The notes under the pieces: generated by a model
Seen by the model: only the letters and a program-made list of their open reading frames with translations
What the model was told of the DNA's origin: nothing
The model's database searches: none
Translations under genes and position numbers: made by a program
DNA from: Prevotella sp.
GTDB taxonomy: Bacteria; Bacteroidota; Bacteroidia; Bacteroidales; Bacteroidaceae
DNA length: 33,428 bases
Direction: 5' to 3'
Assembly (NCBI GenBank): GCA_016291915.1
Contig: JAEEZP010000304.1
Location: 1-33,428 of the forward strand
Shown here: one piece after another, positions 32,824 to 33,428 of the stretch
Layout of the letters: every line of letters begins with the position of its first letter
Numbering within the stretch: position 1 is the stretch's first letter

Positions 32824-33428
32824 ATGCAGCTACTCCATAGAATCAGCGAGTGGTGGCGGCGGCTTGACGAACGGCAGCAGCAGCCCACGATGCACACGGT
32901 GATCACCGACGAGCAGCATACGTGTGCAAACTGCGGAACGGTGTTCGTGGGGCGATTTTGCCCGCAGTGCGGCTTGCGTGCCAACCGTCAGCGTATGACG
33001 GGTAAGAACGTAGCGCAGGGGTTTCTCGATATCTGGGGCATGGGGTCTCGGCCGATGATGCGTAGTATCCACGAGCTATTCTGGCGTCCTGGCTATATGA
33101 TGCGCGACTACCTGAACGGTCATCAGCCGCTCTACTTCCCGCCTTTCAAGATGCTCATCATCATCACCCTTTTCTTTGCCCTGGTGTGCTCGCTGCGCGG
33201 CATGTCGCCGAATGCAGAGGATGCCTTTGTATATGGCGATGTGTTTCAGCGTTATGGGGATACACCATGGGTGATCAATTTATTTGCACGTATCGATAAG
33301 GTGTTGGTATGGCTGCATACCCATCCGGCTTATCAGACCATTGTGGCAGGCATTTTCTATATTCTTGCTTCATGGCTTGTTTTTCTGCGGCGGATGACAT
33401 TCTTCGAGGTGTTTTTCTCACAGATTTA
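32824..33428 (+). CDS. DUF3667 family membrane protein, cut by right window edge
   Basis: The first 201 codons are present. A zinc-ribbon-like segment comes first (CANCGTVFVGRFCPQCG, four cysteines, about residues 37-53). RMTGKNVAQGFLDIWG and WRPGYMMRDYLNGHQPLYFPPFKM follow, then a hydrophobic helix (LIIITLFFALVCSL). At the window edge a further helical segment begins (AGIFYILASWLVFL). The order zinc ribbon, RPGYMMRDYLNG, then membrane helices is typical of DUF3667. Function is unknown. The gene is GC-richer than its neighbours to the left. Confidence 0.88.
   Translation, partial: MQLLHRISEWWRRLDERQQQPTMHTVITDEQHTCANCGTVFVGRFCPQCGLRANRQRMTGKNVAQGFLDIWGMGSRPMMRSIHELFWRPGYMMRDYLNGHQPLYFPPFKMLIIITLFFALVCSLRGMSPNAEDAFVYGDVFQRYGDTPWVINLFARIDKVLVWLHTHPAYQTIVAGIFYILASWLVFLRRMTFFEVFFSQI

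Overview
The window looks like a chromosomal segment of a Bacteroidales bacterium, most likely Prevotellaceae; the family-level call is an inference. The evidence is a tmRNA whose tag reads GENNYALAA, a SusC/SusD pair controlled by an ECF sigma/FecR pair, DUF4843 and PKD-like SUS lipoproteins, and several promoters of the Bacteroidetes type (TTTG, about 20 nt, TAnnTTTG). Base composition varies: the DUF6056 and polysaccharide genes are AT-richer than the SUS operon and the right-hand end.

Layout. (1) 1-1673, minus strand: a promoter, a 175-aa protein of unknown function, a 153-nt spacer rich in inverted repeats, and a stand-alone reverse transcriptase (YSDD) that runs off the left edge. This is the best candidate for an undescribed system. 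(2) 1754-3441, plus strand: a DUF6056 membrane protein followed by an overlapping 48-codon ORF for a small membrane protein. (3) 3448-16542, minus strand: an eleven-gene extracellular polysaccharide locus. In transcription order it holds a six-SLBB Wza-like exporter, a Wzz-like chain-length protein, a Wzx flippase, a glycosyltransferase, a Wzy polymerase/ligase, a GT4, a CE4 deacetylase, another GT4, a GT2, a WecA/MraY-type phosphoglycosyltransferase and a PglC/WcaJ-type phosphoglycosyltransferase. Many junctions overlap or nearly touch, so one operon is likely. (4) 16662-17134, plus strand: the tmRNA gene with its own promoter, divergent from the polysaccharide operon. (5) 17135-17715: a 580-nt gene-free region with duplicated hairpins, a large inverted repeat, a heptamer array and several dyads upstream of a promoter. 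(6) 17716-20882: a secreted GH31 glycosidase and an alpha/beta-hydrolase esterase. (7) 20980-22224: a DUF1294 membrane protein fused to an I9-like domain, and a flavin/PNPOx-fold protein. (8) 22250-32555: ECF sigma, FecR anti-sigma, SusC with an N-terminal STN signalling domain, SusD, DUF4843 lipoprotein, PKD-like lipoprotein and a periplasmic thioredoxin-like protein. (9) 32589-32679: strong terminator-like hairpins. (10) 32824 to the right edge: the start of a DUF3667 protein with a zinc ribbon.

How the parts work together. In locus 3 the phosphoglycosyltransferases would load the first sugar on undecaprenyl phosphate, the glycosyltransferases extend it, Wzx flips it, Wzy and Wzz polymerise it, and the Wza-like protein exports it. 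In locus 8 the SusC STN domain would signal substrate occupancy to FecR, which releases the ECF sigma factor to raise expression of the SusCD importer. No glycosidase lies inside that operon. GH31 and the esterase, about 1.4 kb upstream, may supply enzymatic activity, or the two may be unrelated.

Three intergenic tracts (17497, 20887, 31325) are phased 7-nt arrays of the form CNNTAAN or its complement. They put stop codons in all three frames.
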